DNA of 64,000 bases. Origin: Cavia porcellus (Eukaryota > Chordata > Mammalia > Rodentia > Caviidae). Positions 61,501 to 64,000 of the stretch are shown in pieces. Numbering within the stretch: position 1 is the first letter of the stretch; the number at the start of each line of letters is the position of its first letter. The position numbers and the translations under genes are program-made. The DNA lies in the NCBI RefSeq assembly GCF_034190915.1, contig NW_026947503.1, positions 18,508,532 through 18,572,531 on the forward strand, read 5' to 3'. Under the pieces are notes generated by a model. The model did not search any database. It worked only from the letters and a program-made list of their open reading frames with translations, and was not told the origin of the DNA.

Positions 61501-64000
61501 GAATGGCATCCATAGAATAAAGAGTGGAGTCCATAGAATGTAGAAAGGAGTCCATACAATTTACAGTGAAGTCCATAGAATATAGAATGGAAATGGTAGA
61601 ATATAGAGTGGAGTTTGTGAAATATAGAGTGGAGTCCATAGAATATAGAACGGAGCCCATAGAATATACAGTGGAATCTGTAGAATATAGAACTGAATCT
61701 GTAGAGTATAAAGTGCAGTCCATAGAATATAGAGTGGAGTCCATAAAATATAGAATGGAGTCCATAGAATACAGAGTGAGGTCAGTAGAATATAGAATGG
61801 AGTCCGCAGAATGTTGAATGGAGTCCATAGAATATAGAGTGGAGTACATAGAATATTGAATGGAGTCCATGCAACATAGACTGAAGTCCATAGAATGTAG
61901 AATGGAATTTGTAGAATGTAGAGTGAAGTCCATAGAAGATGGAATGTAGTCCGTAGAATATAGAATGGAGTCAGTAGAATAGAGAATGGAGTCCACAGAA
62001 TATAGAGTAGAGGCCATAGAATATAGAAATGAGTCCTTAGAATATTGGGTGGAGTCCATAAAATATAGAGTGGAGTCCAAAAATATTGAATGGAGTCCAT
62101 AGAATATAGAGTGTAGTCCATAGAATATACAATGGAGTTCATAGAATATACAATGGAGTCCATAGAATATAGATCGGAATCCATAGAATATAGAGTGGAG
62201 TCCACAGAATATAACAGAGTCCATAGAATATACACCGAAGTCCTTAGAATATACTAAGGAAACCGTAGAATATAGAGTGGAGTCCGGACAATATAGAATG
62301 GTGTACGTAGAATATAGAATGGAGTCCTTAGAATAGAAAGTGGAGTCCATAGAGTATAGGATGGAGTCCATAGAATATAAAGTGGATTCCATAAAATTAT
62401 AGAATGGAGCCCATAGAATATAGAACAGAGTCCATAGAATACATAATCAAGTCCATGGAATATAGCATGGAGTCCACAGAATATTGTGTAGAGTCCTTAA
62501 AATATAGAATGGTGCCCATCCAATACACATCGGAGCCCATAGAGTGGAGTCCATAGAATTTAGAATGGAGTCTATAGAAATTAGAGTTGAGTCCATAGAA
62601 TATTGAGTGGAGTCCATAGACTATAGAACGGTTTCCATAGAATATAGAGTACAGTCCATAGAATTTAGAATCGAGTCCATAGAATATAGAGTGGAGTCCA
62701 CAGAATATTGAGTTGAGTCCGCATAATATAGAATGGAGTCCATAGAATGTAGATTTGAGTCTGTATAATATAGAGTAGAATCCATAAAATACAGAATGGA
62801 GTCTATAGAGTAAAGAATGGAATCTATAAAATATAGAGTGTAGTCCATAGAATATACAAGGGAGTCCATGGAATATAGAACAGAATACGCAGAATATAGA
62901 GTGGAGTCCATAGAATATACAGTGAAGTCCTTGAATATAGAAGGGAATCGGTAGACTATACAGTGGAGTCCATACAATATACAACGGAGTCCATAGAATA
63001 TAGAAAGGAATTGGTAGAATATAGAGTGGGGTCCATAGAGTATAGAATGGAGTCCATAGAATATAAAGTGGAGTCCATATAATATAGAACGGAGTCCATA
63101 GAATATAGAATATAGAATATTCTATAGAATATAGAATACAGTTAATAAAATATGTAACCAAGTCCATAGACATAGAATGGAGTCCACAGAATATCATGTG
63201 GAGTCCATAAAATATAGAATGGAGTGTATAGAATATACAATGGAGTCCGTAGAATAATGAGTGGAGTTCATAGACTATAAAACGGTGTCCATAGAATGTA
63301 GAGTTCAGTTCATAGAATTTAGAATCGAGTCCAGAGAATATAGAGTGGAGTCCACAGAATATGGAGTTGAGTAAACCAAACATAGAATGGAGTCCATAGA
63401 ATGTAGAATGGAGTCCGTAGAAAAGACAGTACAATCCATAAAATATAGAATGCGGTCCATAGAATGCAGAGTGGAGTCCATAGAATGTAGAACGGAATTC
63501 AAACAATATTAAGTGAAGTCCATAGAATATAGAATGGAATCCAGAGAATATAGAGTGGAGTCCATAGATTATAAAATGGATTCTGTAGAATAAAGAATGG
63601 AGTCCGTAGAATATGGAATGGAGTCCATAGAATATAGAGTGGAGTCCATAGAATATAGAGTGGAGTACATAGAATATAGAACACAATCCATAGTATATAG
63701 AGGGGAGTTCATAGAATATAGAATATAGATTTGAGTCCATAGAATATAGACTGGAGTCCATAGATATATAGAATGGAGTGCGTAGAATATACAATGGAGT
63801 CCATGGAATATAGAATTGATTCCGTAGAATATAAAATGGAGTCCATAGAATGTAGAATGGAGTCCGTAGCATATAGAATGCAGTTCATAGAATATAGAAC
63901 TTTCGAAGGAAGTACATAGAACATAGAGTGGAATCCATAGAAAATAAAATGGATTCCATAGAATATAGAATGGAGTTTGTAAAATTTAAAATGGATTCCA
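55518..64000 (+). repeat. 8.5-kb tandem array of a 21-bp unit
   Basis: The unit reads ATAGAATATAGA then RTGGAGTCC on the plus strand (R is A or G) and is repeated about 400 times to the end of the window, with substitutions in most copies and occasional indels. Some stretches alternate the A and G forms, as at 57750, 57771, 57792, 57813, 57834 and 57855. The plus strand is purine-rich. Four of six frames of the unit lack a stop, giving heptapeptide frames: MESIEYR on plus, and YSMDSIL, SIFYGLH and ILWTPFY types on minus. The left edge is fairly sharp, next to non-repetitive sequence at 55490-55517. The right edge is outside the window. I do not recognise a named satellite family. Confidence 0.95.

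Noticed and set aside
62397..63872. 491-codon minus-strand open frame (and many others of 60-363 codons in 55.5-64 kb) as a giant heptad-repeat protein gene
   Set aside because: The 21-bp unit lacks stops in four of six frames, so long frames arise automatically. The frames overlap on both strands and switch heptad register internally. No start context, signal peptide or unique end is seen.
55518..64000. CRISPR-like repeat array
   Set aside because: Units are contiguous with no spacers and the sequence is clearly mammalian. It is a simple tandem repeat.

Overview
This looks like an AT-rich, gene-poor stretch of a mammalian nuclear genome. I found no cellular protein-coding exon, no structural RNA gene and no CpG-island promoter. 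The repeats point to a rodent: about eleven ID-type SINEs (tRNA-derived, with an internal 'TAGCTCAG' A-box region and a 'GTTCGATCCC' B box), B1/7SL-type SINEs, an ID-B1 composite, MaLR and ERVL LTRs, and L1 pieces. The ID copies carry a 'GGCATAAGCGCCTGCC' variant and a 'GATAAAAACGAAAAAGAC' tail that I do not associate with mouse or rat, so a non-murid rodent is my inference. I cannot name the species.

Layout. Bases 1-39,000 are a mosaic of old sequence and transposon insertions. The main ones are a two-LTR MaLR-type element in minus orientation (3.94-6.2 kb), MaLR/MLT1 LTRs near 9.1, 10.7, 12.7, 22.7 and 36.4 kb, L1 3'-end sequence (18.2-19.1 kb, plus strand), a long L1 stretch in antisense (23.3-25.8 kb), an MLT2/ERVL-type LTR (32.8-33.7 kb), and a run of about four 147-bp tandem repeats just before that LTR (32.2-32.7 kb). 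Several ID insertions keep clear target-site duplications. From 39 to 55.5 kb come more MaLR LTRs and a nested locus: a second two-LTR MaLR (46.3-50.85 kb) that contains the 3' part of a gammaretrovirus-like provirus (47.97-50.15 kb). That remnant holds a broken env and a well-preserved 404-bp 3' LTR, whose U3 carries four tandem motifs resembling ZNF143/THAP11 sites.

From about 55.52 kb to the end of the window (8.5 kb, open-ended), everything is a diverged tandem array of a 21-bp unit (ATAGAATATAGA then RTGGAGTCC). Because 21 is a multiple of 3 and the unit has no stop in four of six frames, the array yields long heptapeptide-repeat ORFs on both strands, up to 491 codons. These ORFs change heptad register repeatedly, which argues against selection for a protein. 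The array has a partial 42-bp dimer pattern and internal block duplications. It is the most unusual feature here.

Nothing indicates genes working together. The functional content, if any, would be LTR promoter activity, transcripts from the repeats, or a structural role for the 21-bp array.
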